From contig JALLLS010000022.1 of NCBI GenBank assembly GCA_025094145.1, positions 186,001-250,000 of the forward strand: a DNA stretch of 64,000 bases. The letters are read 5' to 3'. The position numbers and the translations under genes are program-made. Below are positions 48,126 to 61,220 of this stretch, in pieces. A model generated the notes under the pieces. It saw only the letters and a list, made by a program, of their open reading frames with translations, was not told the origin of the DNA and ran no database searches. This stretch comes from Spinellus fusiger. Its lineage: Eukaryota; Mucoromycota; Mucoromycetes; Mucorales; Phycomycetaceae. Numbering within the stretch: position 1 is the stretch's first letter; each line of letters starts with the position of its first letter.

Positions 48126-48343
48126 ACTTGTCGTCTTTGGCTTTAACCAAAGGGAAATCCAGACAGTTCAAAGAGTAAACAAAGTCTGATCTTTATTTAA
48201 TCCTCTTTAATTCTTTTATACTTTTCTAATTGATACTATCTACTAATAAAAGCTGTGAAATACCCCTTCCTGCTAAAATATTATCTTTTAGATATACGCC
48301 TTGCTAACTAACTCATCTTCTACTATGGGGTCCCGTTTAGGCA
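48126..48343 (-). repeat. Dispersed repeat ending in two hairpins, copy 2
   Basis: The minus strand matches 6222-6431 through its length, from a CCTAAA...GGGACC start to the AAAGACGACA end. Reading the minus strand, AAATAAAG...CTTTGTTT keeps the first stem with one U-G wobble and CTTTGG...CCAAAG keeps the second. It lies about 300 bp downstream of the stop of the Fanzor relic on the same strand, the position expected for the right end of such an element. Confidence 0.55.
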
Positions 48344-48643
48344 GTTTGTGTTTCTGTTGACTGGGATGATCGATATTTCTATTTATGGAAAAGCGATGAT
48401 CCGACAAACTATGTAAAGTGTAGGTATTTATTACTAATTATAATATCTTTTTGCATGACAAAATCGAATGATACACTTCATTATCACTTTTTAGGTAGTT
48501 TACCTGTATCATGGGCTTCCGTCAGTTAGTCAACCGAGGCTCAAGTGATCACTGGGGAAGGAGAAGGATAAACCAGAAGGCTTGGATCTTTTATTGGTTC
48601 TAGGTGTATCTTTCTGTTCTCTTTTGTTCTATCTACAAAAGTA

Positions 48644-49023
48644 CTATGAGAAGGTGTCATTTTCCCTTGGAGACATTAGACCATGTCTAAAGTTCAATGT
48701 AGCAGCTAGATCACGATTCCAAAGCCTCAATCTCTTGTCTTTGATGCAATTTTGGTTTGAACACCTATTTGAAAGGAGAGAGAGAAATATGAGTCTTTCT
48801 TTTTTGATATAAAATTAAGAAATGACTTGAGAAGACCATAATATTTAACTTTGGGCATTTTTGTTCGTTGATAGGGCCTGGAGTTCTTGACATGTTTAAA
48901 TGTTTCCAAAGGTGAGAATTTGCACCCAGGACATAGGCTTGATATTTTGAATTCATTGATAAGATAGAGTCTGAATCCTTCTTTCTTTAACATTCTCCAC
49001 ATGCCCTTTCCCTTTATTGTCAT
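48644..49023 (-). pseudogene. Second Fanzor (eukaryotic TnpB-like) relic
   Basis: Read downwards from 49023: GKGMWRMLKKEGFRLYLINE, then FKISSLCPGC (first Cys pair of the zinc ribbon), LETFKHVKNSRPYQRTKMPK and VKYYGLL. The frame is then disturbed. In another frame at about 48730-48644 it resumes as RLWNRDLAATLNFRHGL, which carries the RuvC-III Asp in NRD, ending in a stop. The segment order and the LWNRDLAATLNFRH form match Fanzor proteins from Mucoromycota-like fungi. The second Cys pair (normally near CHGLLRC) is not visible. It differs strongly from the relic at 30650-30970, so the two come from different Fanzor lineages. The N-terminal two thirds are missing. Confidence 0.7.
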
Positions 49024-49270
49024 TACTCTGTTAGGATTCGCACCTGGATAACTTGCTACAGGCTCTTCATCAGGCTCTTATAAAAAGCAAATACATTTAA
49101 GAACCCTAGGTTGATTCTATAAGCATAGTGTATCTTTTTTACTTTATTTGTATATTGTTGGCTGTATAACATCTTCAGTTCAGAAAAAATAGATAGAAAT
49201 GCAGTGAAAAAAAAGAGAAAATAAATAGCCTTTAATAGCATTGAATGGTATTAGCTACTATTTATCATAC

Positions 49271-51130
49271 ATTAATAGGGTTGTGCCATATAAAATCCAG
49301 GCAATCTTGCTCAGTGTTAGCCTATATTCTGTACTGATAAAGAGAGTTTTCTAAATAAATGCAAGTGAATGGAGTCATTTCTGTACATTAATCTAACGCA
49401 GTAGTGTTTTAGTGTGCTTACCATGACATTTTGGTCATTGACTGAGCATGTATTTATAGTCTAACCTAACTGTCCTGTAGGAAGAAAGAAATACTAAGCT
49501 TATAGGATTATATGACTGATTCATTTTACTCATTCTTTGTAGTATGCTACCATTTCTTGGTCATATCACAATGTCTCTACTTTCTGTCTGGTTTTTATTA
49601 TTATTTAGACAGTTACAATGGCTTTTGTGCAAATGGCCATATCCACAACAGCTTGTATATCTATTTTGAAGATGGTTCACTCAAGAGGCGATTGGGTATA
49701 TAATTAGGATAAACATACTTGTTCAAGAAAGTGTGAATACAGCCACACTCAATTGAATTGAATACTTTTGAAAATTAATATCAGGTCAAGATATATGACA
49801 TGTTCAACATTAAATAAAACACTACATTTGATCTACAAGCTTCAAACTTAAACTCAACAAAGCTTAATATCTTTAATAATTGAAAATATAATAATAATAA
49901 TACAGTTAATATTTTGTATGGCCTTTTTTTTGGCATCAATGACTGCCTAGCATCTGTCTGTGATACTCTGAACTCATCGTTGTGCAAGTTTAACACTAAC
50001 TTTCTACATTGGTAATAGATACCCTTCTTTCTTCAATTCATATTTCCAAGGCGTATCAAAAATGTTCAATTGAGTTCAAGTCAGGGATTTGTGTAGGCTA
50101 GTAATCAAAGAACCCTAATCTGATGTGTCTCTTTTCACCATCTAGCATAGGCCCCAGTATGACAGCTAGCACTCTTTTATTGTAACAAAAACCCATTGTC
50201 CTCTTTCTAATGGAATTTCATGAACCAAAGATCAAACTCACTAACTAAAACAATGATGTATTCGTATTGGTTTACAGTGCTATCAACAACGACTAATGGG
50301 CCAAATCCATTAGCCTAATAGCAGCTCCAAAACATCACACCATCACCACCAAACTACATTGTTGGAACAATAGGATTATAACTATATTGTTCTCTAACTG
50401 TTTTAATGACATAGGTATCTCTATTATTCCCTTTCATAATGTATATTGACTCATCAGACTAAATGATACCTCTCCACTAATCACTTGTCCAACTGGCATG
50501 TTCCTTAGCCTAAAAAAGTCATTTATCTTTCTGTGTTTTTCAGTTAAGGCTAGCTTGTGGTCTACAGAAAAGGATACAAACCCTAACTGATTTCAGTAGC
50601 TGATAAGGGTGTTTCTACATACATACACCTCATACTTAAACATTCCCAATTTCAGCTGATTGTATGAGGCAAATGGACCCTTTCTAATGACCTTTTCCAG
50701 GTGTCTTGAATCCATCTCATTCACTTTTTAGGGGTCTCCATGACTCTCCAAATACAATACTGATATACACTCTTTAATGTTCCTAATACTATTCTAAACT
50801 ATAGGCTTTTTCCTCACAATCACAGCCAACTCTAATCTAGCCGTAAACAGGCAATAAATACCCTATCTTCTTCCATATTTTGTCTTATCCTATTCTCCAC
50901 AAATGTAATATTCTGAATATTCATATGATATAGTGTGTTGACCTTACAACATCTATAAAGAAAAAAGGTGCTTCATACAATAGAAATAAGTCTCTCTTTT
51001 CCCTTTTATCACCATGCTTCCCAACAAATATTAAACAAGTTCAATGAGGGTGACTGTGCACTATCCATCTATCTATCAAATAGCCAGATTGACCCTTCTT
51101 GAAAAGTGATTTTTAAGTAATTATATAATA
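49271..51130. repeat. Left arm of a large inverted duplication
   Basis: The sequence is the reverse complement of about 62858-64000. Matching continues on both sides of the enclosed Tc1-type element: from 49271 (partner of the window's last bases) to 49739 outside the element, through the element, and beyond its far end to about 51130 (TGAAAAGTGATTTTTAAGTAATTATATAA). The partner arm lacks about 700 bp. Identical minor frames in both arms (for example 49512-49703 and 63566-63757) show how little they have diverged. Confidence 0.75.
49740..51056 (-). mobile_element. Decayed Tc1-type transposon (1317 bp)
   Basis: The ends are CAGCCACACTCAATTGAATT at 49740 and, reverse-complemented, CAGTCACCCTCATTGAACTT at 51056. 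TA flanks the first; TG (a mutated TA) flanks the second. The minus strand carries many-times-broken transposase sequence with recognisable pieces near 50280 (partner of VVVDSTVNQDEY-like sequence), 50100 and a C-terminal VIDAK-like tail near 49950. It is the same family as 8900-9623. Confidence 0.7.
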
Positions 51131-51244
51131 ATATTATTATTATTTTTTGTTGTTGTTTTGCTTGATCCTACCCATAGAAATCAAATATAAATACATACAT
51201 ATATATATATATATAGAAAGGCAACTGTCTCTTCTAGAATAGCA

Positions 51245-52513
<1,269 letters not shown>

Positions 52514-52744
52514 AGGAATGAGAGCTAAAAGATGAAAATAGGTGGTGTAAAATAGGAAGGATCAAGGCATTAAAAATAAAGAACAAACAGTCACTCCAAT
52601 GTATAGTAAATGAGTCACTTAACATAGAGACTCAATGTTTCAATCTCTCATACAAAATAACATAGACTTGATGATTTAATCTCAGAAAGAAATCATCCAC
52701 CCTTTTGGACCCTGGGCATAGAGAAGCAAGTGTGACTATTTCAT
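52514..52744. promoter_or_regulatory. 5' flank of DAHP synthase up to the transposon
   Basis: Only about 230 bp separate the DAHP synthase start from the long-TIR transposon at 52745. This must contain the core promoter unless transcription starts inside the element. No specific element (for example a TGACTC-like site) was verified beyond a GTGACTCATTT sequence (complement AAATGAGTCAC) near 52609-52619, which is close to a Gcn4/CPC1-type TGACTCA site. Confidence 0.35.
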
Positions 52745-53021
52745 TTGTTATTCTTATACAGTCATTTTAAAATAAAATAAAAAAACAGAATAAAAAAGAA
52801 TATATAAAAAGTAAAAAATTAAAAAGAAAAAAAAGTAAAAAATGCAGTTTTGGTATTGGAGGTCGTGCAAGAAATGTAGGATGTCTAAAAAATTAATGTC
52901 GCTGGATCCAATAATGATGGCGTGCTTAACAACCATCTTATGAGTCTTTGTTTATTCTTGCATGTAAATTAGCAATGATCTTATAGCAGTGTTAATAGTG
53001 TTGCTGTCATAGGATTAGCAC
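52745..53021 (+). repeat. Left 277-bp terminal inverted repeat
   Basis: Outer end TTGTTATTCTTATACAGTCA, inner end at GGATTAGCAC, one visible mismatch to the partner near the inner end (G at 53018 opposite T at 53977). Confidence 0.85.
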
Positions 53022-53973
53022 ATCAGATTGTCATTGTATTTCTTGGAGAAGAACATATGCAGTTTCCTTTGAATTGTACCGATGAGAATTCTTCTGTTTC
53101 AATTGAGAAAGCTGAATGCCGATTCTTGTATATCTTAATGCTCCTCATAGTGTTTATCGCTTTATAATAATGAAATGCAATGCAATCTATCCATTCAGCA
53201 GGCACAGTTCTGTTCTGTGGAAAGAAACACAGAGAAAGATGCTCAACAGACACACTATTGCCTTGTTATGAAGAATCCTCTGATCCATAGTCCAACGGAT
53301 ATAAGAGAGTGTGTTCAATCTCAAGGATATCTATTTATTTTCTTCTGTATTATTCTGAACTGAGCCCCATTGAACAGGTCTGGTCAGAGACAAAGACTAG
53401 AGTGAGGCATCTATATTTATTCTCTTGCAAGTCCAGTTCACATAAATTGGACTAACTTTTACAAAAATCGTCGGTGTGCTGATATAGAATCTATCGATCT
53501 GTATTCAGAAATACTGTTACCATTCATCATCTTTCATGGAATTAATAGACACATTGCAGCTTGAAACTAGTTACTACATATTTATTAAGTCAGTGGATAA
53601 TCTTTATATAAATAACATATATTATCAGATAAATAAAAGTAGGCAATAAACGCACCATTAGCGCTAGAAATACAATCATCATACTCTAAATACACCATTC
53701 TATCTATTGAATCAATATATACTATAGGAAGTGAGTTCAAAAATAGAGTCTATGTCTAGAAAGGAAAACTATGTTGTAAATCAGATAATATTTACCAACA
53801 TGGGTATTGTATATGTGCATATTTCTATATCCTAACATAGTACACGTATATCTTAGCATATTAACAACAAAAGACATCCAACCTCTTGAGAAGAACAATG
53901 TCCCATGAATGAGTATGACTATTGATATTATCAACCTGGGATCAAAAACAAAGGCTCAAATTAAAAAACTACA

Positions 53974-54250
53974 GTGTTAATCCTATGACAGCAACACTAT
54001 TAACACTGCTATAAGATCATTGCTAATTTACATGCAAGAATAAACAAAGACTCATAAGATGGTTGTTAAGCACGCCATCATTATTGGATCCAGCGACATT
54101 AATTTTTTAGACATCCTACATTTCTTGCACGACCTCCAATACCAAAACTGCATTTTTTACTTTTTTTTCTTTTTAATTTTTTACTTTTTATATATTCTTT
54201 TTTATTCTGTTTTTTTATTTTATTTTAAAATGACTGTATAAGAATAACAA
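53974..54250 (-). repeat. Right 277-bp terminal inverted repeat
   Basis: Mirror of 52745-53021, including the A-rich block at 54150-54200. The near-perfect match implies recent insertion or ongoing gene conversion between arms. Confidence 0.85.
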
Positions 54251-54278
54251 TAGAAAATAGTAGTAAATAATAGCTATG

Positions 54279-56797
54279 TTACATAAGAAACTGAGTATCA
54301 ATTCCATGGGCAAAGTCATATATGACTATTCTGGGCAGATTGGAGCAACATACAATACGGGCATAATCATAGCGGAGGTTTAACACTCTAAAGAAAGAAA
54401 GAAAAAAGACAATGAGTTCTCTCTAAATATATCTCTTTGTATTTATGTATTTATGTATGTATGTATTCTGTAGAGTCTCTTTGTATTCCAGGGTAGTTTT
54501 TTCTATAGAGACCGATTGAATTACCTTCCCTCTATGGCCTGACTTAGACTGAGTAACATGGCACCGTGGTTCAATCCCCACACCTTTAGGCTTCCGTCAT
54601 AACTGCCACTGACAATTCTGTCGGAGAGGGCATCTACCTGTAGTGTACGTACAAGATTGGTATGACCTGCTAATGTATGCAGACACTCTCCCGTAGTAGC
54701 ATTCCATATTTTGATGGTCTGATCACAAGAACCACTGACAATGCGCTCTCCATCAAACTCAACACAAGCAATGCCTCTGCTGTGTGAATCAAATGTCCTT
54801 AGACAGTCCCCCGTTGTCTAATAAAGAAGGGTGAGCCCTCTGGAGAAGTCCGATGTCTTCCCAATTACCATATCCCACAGCTTAATCGTACGATCTCCTG
54901 AAGCAGACACAATCAAATGATCCTTGAACTGCACAGCATTGACAGCTGCACGATGACCCTGCAGCTTCCTTAAAGTGACACCTGTCTCTAGATCCCATAC
55001 TCGCAATGTCTTGTCTTTTGAACAGCTCACCATGGTATGCTCAGAGAATCGCAAGTTAAGCACACTGTCTCCATGGCCTAGCATGGTCCGTATGATTTCT
55101 CCTGTACGAATATCCCACTGAATGATCTTTTTATCTCCACTGCCACTGATAATATAATCATCATTGTACTGCAAACACAACACACTCTGACTGTGGGCTA
55201 CAAGAGTCTGTCGACACTCTCCTGTTCTTATGTCCCACAGTTTAATGGTGCGGTCTCGACTTGCACTTACAAGCTTATCATTGTCGAATTGAATGCAATA
55301 GATGCCTTCCGAATGCATGTCTCCTGTATCGTGGGGAGGGAAGACACGCATCTTACACTTGCCATCTCGCCACCGCTTTTCCACTAAACTACGGTTGCGG
55401 TAGAGGCGTCTCCAATTGATGAAGCGTTGATCGGTCTCTTCCTTGTAGTGATAAAGAGCTGTTTCATCGTACTTTACATTCTTGCGTGCGATGGGTCTGT
55501 TTTTGAAGGATCGATAGACATGGGTGGAAGTGGAGGGTGTGCATTGTCGTGGTGTGGTGGAGAAGCTGCTGCGTGCACTGGGGATGGTTGTCAGTGGGTA
55601 GTTGGATACTGTAGAGCGATGGGATGACATCAGTGGTTGGGAGCGAGAGTGAGAAGAAGGAGCAGCAGTATGGACATTAGCAGCAGAAGACGCTAGCATA
55701 GAGACTTTATAGTCTTTTGCAAGAGAGGAATGGCTGGAGAGTAAGGAGCCCGACAGAGAAGCAAGAAGAGACTCGTTGGATGTCTCTGTGTCGGCTGCAT
55801 GTTCATTCTCAGTGCCAGTATTGTTTATCTGTGCCAGTTGTAGATGACGACGATATCTTAGTCTTTGAATAAAGTCGCCTGGTCTTCGGATGCTTCGTAG
55901 TCTACTGGAGTTGGAGGGGAGAGGTGTGTCATGGAGAGGGGACAGTGCTGCATTGTAGAGAGGGGCTGTTGTGCGTGTCAGTGGGATAGAGGTGATGGGT
56001 GTTCGGGAGGAGGATTCTGGTGTGTCTGGAAGATGTGGCAGTGTGGAATGGTTTCTACTGGACTTGTGACGACTGTGCTTAGGAGAAGGCGTAGGAGAAG
56101 AGGAGTGGGAGGACAGGGGAGAAGAGTGTGGGTGGGTGTTGGTGAGATAAGCGTCAATATTCTTCTGATCACATCTCCATCCCTTCTTCTGGTAGAGATA
56201 TTTCCACAGTGTCTGATCTTCACTCAATTCCTTCCATCGTCGTGATACTCTAACCACTTGGGCGAGTGTTGGTACATCCACATAACATAGAATATGAAGA
56301 GCAATTTCATAGGGTAGAAGCTATGAGAAGAGTCGGTTCATTATACTATTCAGACAAATGAGTGAATACACTTACACCCAAGAAGTCCCTGTGAAGAAGA
56401 GGTGTGAGTCTTCCTACAATGTTACGTGTGCGAGATGTAGGAATAGATAGGAGAAGTTGATAGGCGAATTCTAATGATAGTGAAAAGTGTTAGTGGGTGT
56501 CTTGTTGACACGGACTTGTTTTCAGGAATAGCATCCAAAGAGACCCAACGAACATGGATCTCATCCTCCATATACCACTTGCCTGCCTTCATTTCATCAC
56601 TCCAGGCAGCCATAAAATCGGGCGTTTCAAATCTTTGCTCTACGTAGCCTTCATCAGTATGAACGTCATTCACTAATGAGCCTAATGAGTTCAGTAGAAT
56701 GATAAGCCAAGGCATCATAAACAACTATTTCTGGGGTACCATCGGGTATATTTACTTTGGTAGTCTTGCTTTTTAATATGAGTAAGAGATGCCTCAT
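54279..56797 (-). CDS. F-box/WD40 repeat protein (SCF substrate receptor type)
   Basis: A multi-exon gene read downwards. An F-box lies at about 56320-56170: LPYEIALHILCYVDVPTLAQ split by an intron, then VSRRWKELSEDQTLWKYLYQ. A long Ser/Pro/Thr-rich linker follows. The WD40 domain starts with HSEGIYCIQFDNDKLVSASR and shows about seven blades, each with a D-x-T-I/L-x-x-W-D end (DRTIKLWDIRTGECRQTL, DKKIIQWDIRTGE, DKTLRVWDLETG, DRTIKLWDM|TTGDCLRTF across an intron, DQTIKIWNATTGECLHTL, DGSLKVWGLNHG). It ends in IDTQFLM. Such proteins hand phosphorylated substrates to an SCF ubiquitin ligase, as yeast Met30/Cdc4 do. Upstream of the F-box, exons encoding IPTSRTRNIVGRLTPLLHRD and WYMEDEIHVRWVSLDAIPEN are likely, but the splicing before 56500 and the start at 56797 (MRHLLLILKSK) are uncertain. 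The 3' end nearly touches a transposon. Confidence 0.82.
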
Positions 56798-58712
56798 TGT
56801 CATGGAACGTCATAAGTATGGGTAAAGAAGTAAAGAGAGAAAACAAGTTAAAGTAAAGTCCGCATTGCTGTTCGGAGTTTATTTGAGGAGGGAGAAGAGT
56901 GGTACAACGCATATCGTTGTTATCCTTGTCCGATGATAGTAGGAGAGTAGCCAGACAACCAATAGGAGGTAGTTATGGGAGAAGCATCAACCCTTTTTGC
57001 CCTGGTTACGTGACTGTGGTCTGATAAGGCGTGTTCTTTACTGCTGGGAATTATCACTCACTTAATGCGTCAGGAATGGTATGAACAGAACAGAAATTAA
57101 GAATATAATATAGGTCATGGGAAGAGACAAGAAGAAAAGGAAAGAAATGGCACGGATGAGATCTATTCTTAAGTGTAAATAAGGTCATTTTCCTTGTTTT
57201 TTTTTTTTTAGCTTTGGAGTGTTGTTGGAATGCATAAACTTGTGTTTGTTCGCACTCACAAGTAGTGGTAGTACAACATACGTTTAGGTTCGTGATTCTC
57301 AGTCTTGGTAAACAATAGACAAGAATAGGCAAATGTTACAGTGCTGATGTTGATAGACTCCCTTTCCTGGATCCATAAGAATGATCTGGTCTTATTCAAG
57401 CTCAATTGTAGACTCTGTTCTAAAATAACCTGTAAATAAAAGGTAATGCGCTAATTCAGACTCCGGGTAGCTTTATTCATTTTATACTTTTACTTTCTTA
57501 TACATCTAATAAACACATTTCTATCTTTAATATATCAATAAAGAGAGTGCTGTAAATAGATATATATATAGATATATTAATATATCTATATTTATATACA
57601 TAAGTGTATAAAGGGTTGTTTATAGAATACTAGTGCTAAAAAGGAGCTATCTTTGCCTTATACTACAGTCTTGCATGTCTGCTTCATACCAATAATAAAG
57701 ACTGATAATGGCTTTGGATACCTTTTTCCTATTTCATAATCAACAACACCTCTCTCTTCTGCTTCTTGATATAGATCATTCGATACTGATGAATGACCTT
57801 GTTTATATATGTCTAGACACATCCAATTGAATACAAGGCCAGGTCTTGGGATGACATGTTAGATAAGGTTTCCATGCCATTTGCTGTCGTGTCATCTTAC
57901 TGATATTTTTCTTTTATAGCTTGAGGCCAGCTTCATTCTTTGGCTGAAAGATATAACAAAAATAGATAGAATATAGCTTCACTCATGTACACCTACATTA
58001 TTACAGTTGTAATGAAGAGAAGTGGAGGGGCCCCGTCTTGGACTGATGGATAGATTGTGTTTAATTTCCTTACCAGATGCTTACTAGACAGTTTTCTTTT
58101 CTTTTCTTATCATCTCTACTGAATCAGTCCCATGGTAATGATTCAATATCTCACTCACAGTCGAACCTTCTATGCTCAACTGATGACACAGATCAGCATA
58201 TGACCTGATACTTACAGTGGATCTGATGCATAGTGACACCATAGAGAAAAAGAGAGTCTTTACTGTAGTTTTATTTTATTTTATTTAAAAATATAAAATC
58301 ACAACATGTGTTTTATCAAATATAATAAGATTAGGAAATAAGAAAAACAACCACTCCAATAAGAAACAATAATAACCACAGATGCATATGGATTCAACTC
58401 AACAGACAACCCTCCATTCAACCTTATTTTGTTTTTATTTATTTATTATATATAGGCTATAGATCATTACTATTTCATGCTTTATAACAACACACCACTT
58501 TTTTTTTTAAAAAAAAAAACACACACACACACAAAAAAAAACCCTAAATAGCATTGAAAACATTGTAACTAGGAAAATGTTATTATTCATAAGATTTATG
58601 TAATTAATTTGCATTTAAGAATTCTATTCACATATTACAGTGCATAATAATAAAGTAAAAAAATAAAAAATAAAAAATAAAAATGAGTATCCATCAACAA
58701 AGAGAATTTCAA
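56798..58712. other. Intergenic stretch between F-box and TRP-like genes
   Basis: No exon recognised. It includes a poly-T run near 57197-57209, an ATAT palindromic patch (57558-57600), and A- and CA-rich simple sequence at 58500-58545. A CACATCCAATTGAATAC segment near 57817 faintly resembles the Tc1-type end of 8900-9623 and may be a remnant. Confidence 0.4.
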
Positions 58713-61220
58713 TTAAAGACAATAGGATGGATCATGCTCTTGTGGAGGCATGCTGGGTTCTCGTGTATCTGTGGCGAGAATAGAGGTGGGTGTAAGTTGT
58801 GGTGTATATTGACGATGCAGAGAGGGGTCCTGATGAGACAGACGTCTGGATCTAGGTAGCACTTGCTCTGTCATCATACTAGAACTAACGAGAGGCTCAT
58901 TCATGCCTGGGTCTTCATGAAGATAAATGGGTCTTGTGGGTCTTTCCATCAAAGGAGAATGCACAGCATTGGGTTTATGATACACCTGTGTGTCATCTAC
59001 AGGTGGAATGTGATAAGAGGTGCTTGTATGAAGTGGAATAGGAGGCGGCTGGTCAAAAGAGAGAGTGTTGGTCATTGTTGTGTAGCTTCTTGGGTCTAAA
59101 CTAGGTCTCTCCATATGAATCCTTGGGCGTGTGGATCCACCCACGGAAGTTGGTCGCAAGTAGTGCTGTCCAAAGGCTGTAGTGGATTCGGAATGAAAGG
59201 GAGCTCTTTTCCACCCACCCCGACCAAGACTCATTCTTGCTGATGTCATGGTAGGGTTGTAGATCTCGTCTTCTCCTAACCCACCAGCTAGAACAATAAG
59301 ATTTTTAAGTGGGAGAATAAACATGCACAGAAATACAATGCTATGCAGAATCACTTGCGTGTAAGCCACGTATTGCTTTGCAGTGATCGATGCTTTGAGG
59401 CTATCCACATAGCTAATATTAAGTAGTGTAATCACAAGTCTGAATGTACTGAGTATAGTGTACTGAGTATTGGTTCCAGCATCAACATAGGGCCTATTTC
59501 TTATGTGAGCGCTCAATAACACAACCTCAGCGATCAGAATGACGGTCAATTGCGCAACGCCGCTTGCTTGAAAGATGCCCACCATAACACCCACAAACAC
59601 CTTGTAGAGAATAGTAAGAAAAGAAAAATGGATATGATCGTCTGTGTATGTGTTGTAGAGGGAGCCATAGCGAAGAAGAAGGGTCATATCAGAGAATACC
59701 ATGGAAGATGGCTTAATGTGTAGCAGTGCAAAGGCAATGTATCCATAGAGAAGACACAATGGGAAAACAATCACAACAGAAGCTACGCCGAGAAGTGCTT
59801 CAGAAGTTGGAAGCATGAGCTGATAAAGAGCAGTTGTAATAAGAGGAAGATAAGCAAGCGTCAGTACTCTTAGTGCAATGCCTATCTTTTTGCAGTGAGT
59901 GAGTAAGCTGGGCCCACACTTGATTCTAAAGAAGAGCTTACCTAAAGTCAAGTCCCTCATTTTACTATTATTTCCACCAAATCGGTAGGGTGAAATGCAA
60001 GCAAGACAAAGCATAACACACCAGGTCAAGAAGCACAGGACAAGACAGCCCCCCAGTACTATAAGGAAAAGGATCAAGCATGTCATGAACAGCATATTCA
60101 CATTCATCCCTACAGCATTAGCAAAGGTGCCCATGCCAGTTCCAGAGCCATCAGGGAGAGATGAAAGAGGAGACAGTGTGCTCAACACCTGTCGTTTAAT
60201 GAGTTGTATGCCGGCTCTATTGGTAGTGTCTTGCAGGTCTAAATCCAATGATGTCTTTAATATAGCATTAATCCACTGTACAGGAATCAAGAAGAAACTC
60301 CAGGAGAAATTAGAAGTAAAGAGAGAGTAGAATGCTGGATAAGAAAGGCTGAGCTGTCCAGTGGTGACTATGAATTGTGCATAATAGATCAAGTCAAATA
60401 AACCTGGTGTTTTGAGTCGTAGGATTGCTGGGAGAATGGCGTAATTGGAGATAAAGAGAAAGATATCATATTCTGATTCATTGAAGGCTGAGAATGAGAC
60501 AATCAGAGAGACGAATACGGCAAAGACAGCAAATACGATGGGGACAAGGATAAAGATATATCGCCACGTTGTGTGCTGATACCCCACAGAGGCTAGGGTT
60601 GTACATAAAAGAGGCGTTTTCTCAGCAGTCAACACCGAGTAGTGGGCCGAGATGTCTGCCAGTGGAAGGTTGATGCTTGGTATTGTCACAGACTAGCTCC
60701 AGTCAAAGTGGATTCTTTTGCATCTCCTGCCGCTGACTCACCTTGCTTAGGACAACAGAAGCTCCTGGTGTGATCGGACAGCCATTAACAGCGTCTGGAC
60801 AGAATGAATATATTGTTTTGACTGTACTAGTAAAACCAACCATGATTTCAAGCTGTGCAGACGGAATAACTATCAGCAGCAGAACAACAAGAAAATATAA
60901 GAGACAGAGAGACAGGTCGGAACTATCTTGGTATGTAACATGCACTTACATTGTCCTGCTGTATCTATACTTCTAACAGGAATAAGTGACTGTCCATAAA
61001 TGTTAAATGAATAGGTGGAGTTTGAGAGAGAGTATTGTCTCTGTACAGCCACAATTGCGAAGTTAGTCTCAGACTGACAGCTGGTGAAGTTGGAAAGACT
61101 TGAAGAAGTCTGAACTGTGCTGTTCACGGTCTGTGCATAAGTGACCGAGGTAGCATACATAAGAAAAACAGTAAGCCCATAACAAATACCAAAAGGCAAG
61201 TGTAACAAGTAGATTGTCAT
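58713..61220 (-). CDS. TRP-like ion channel / flavin-carrier (FLC/Pkd2) family protein
   Basis: Three exons (61220-60950, 60869-60742, 60692-58713) join to 792 residues. A signal peptide is visible (LPFGICYGLTVFLMYATSVT then AQ). An ML-like luminal domain follows with paired cysteines (FTSCQSE, FCPDAVNGCPITPG). About nine membrane segments follow, starting WRYIFILVPIVFAVFAVFVS, with the TRP-like conserved core NMLFMTCLILFLIVLGGCLV, FPLCLLYGYIAFALLHIKPS, YGSLYNTY, VGVMVGIFQASGVAQLTVIL, and AHIRNRPYVD. The C-terminal tail is Ser/Pro-rich and cytosolic. Fungal members include yeast Flc1-3 (ER, calcium and haem/FAD-related) and fission yeast Pkd2 (calcium at the plasma membrane). Subtype cannot be settled. 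Confidence 0.85.

Larger units (their letters stand above)
52745..54250 (+). mobile_element. Transposon with 277-bp terminal inverted repeats
   Basis: Left arm 52745-53021 and right arm 53974-54250 are both exactly 277 bp and almost perfectly complementary; each encodes the same 60-codon chance frame. Inside each arm, 12 bp from the end, is a TA-CAGTCATTTTAAAAT motif like a Tc1 end. The 952-bp interior retains a transposase scrap: near 53355-53400 the plus strand reads ELSPIEQVWSETKTRVRHL, the C-terminal Glu region of Tc1/mariner proteins. No other domain was found. The right end lies 28 bp from the stop codon of the F-box gene. Confidence 0.8.

Noticed and set aside
52754..52936. 60-codon frame present twice (also 54059-54241)
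   Set aside because: It is the same stretch of the two inverted arms, with a low-complexity Phe/Tyr tail.
54560..54595. GTGGTTCAATCCCCACAC, resembling a tRNA T-arm
   Set aside because: It lies inside the WD40 coding exon (complement encodes VWGLNHG) and no acceptor stem, D-arm or anticodon arm surrounds it.
57054..57332. 92-codon minus-strand frame with a Lys run
   Set aside because: Runs through poly-T sequence, shows no domain and no splice-supported extension.
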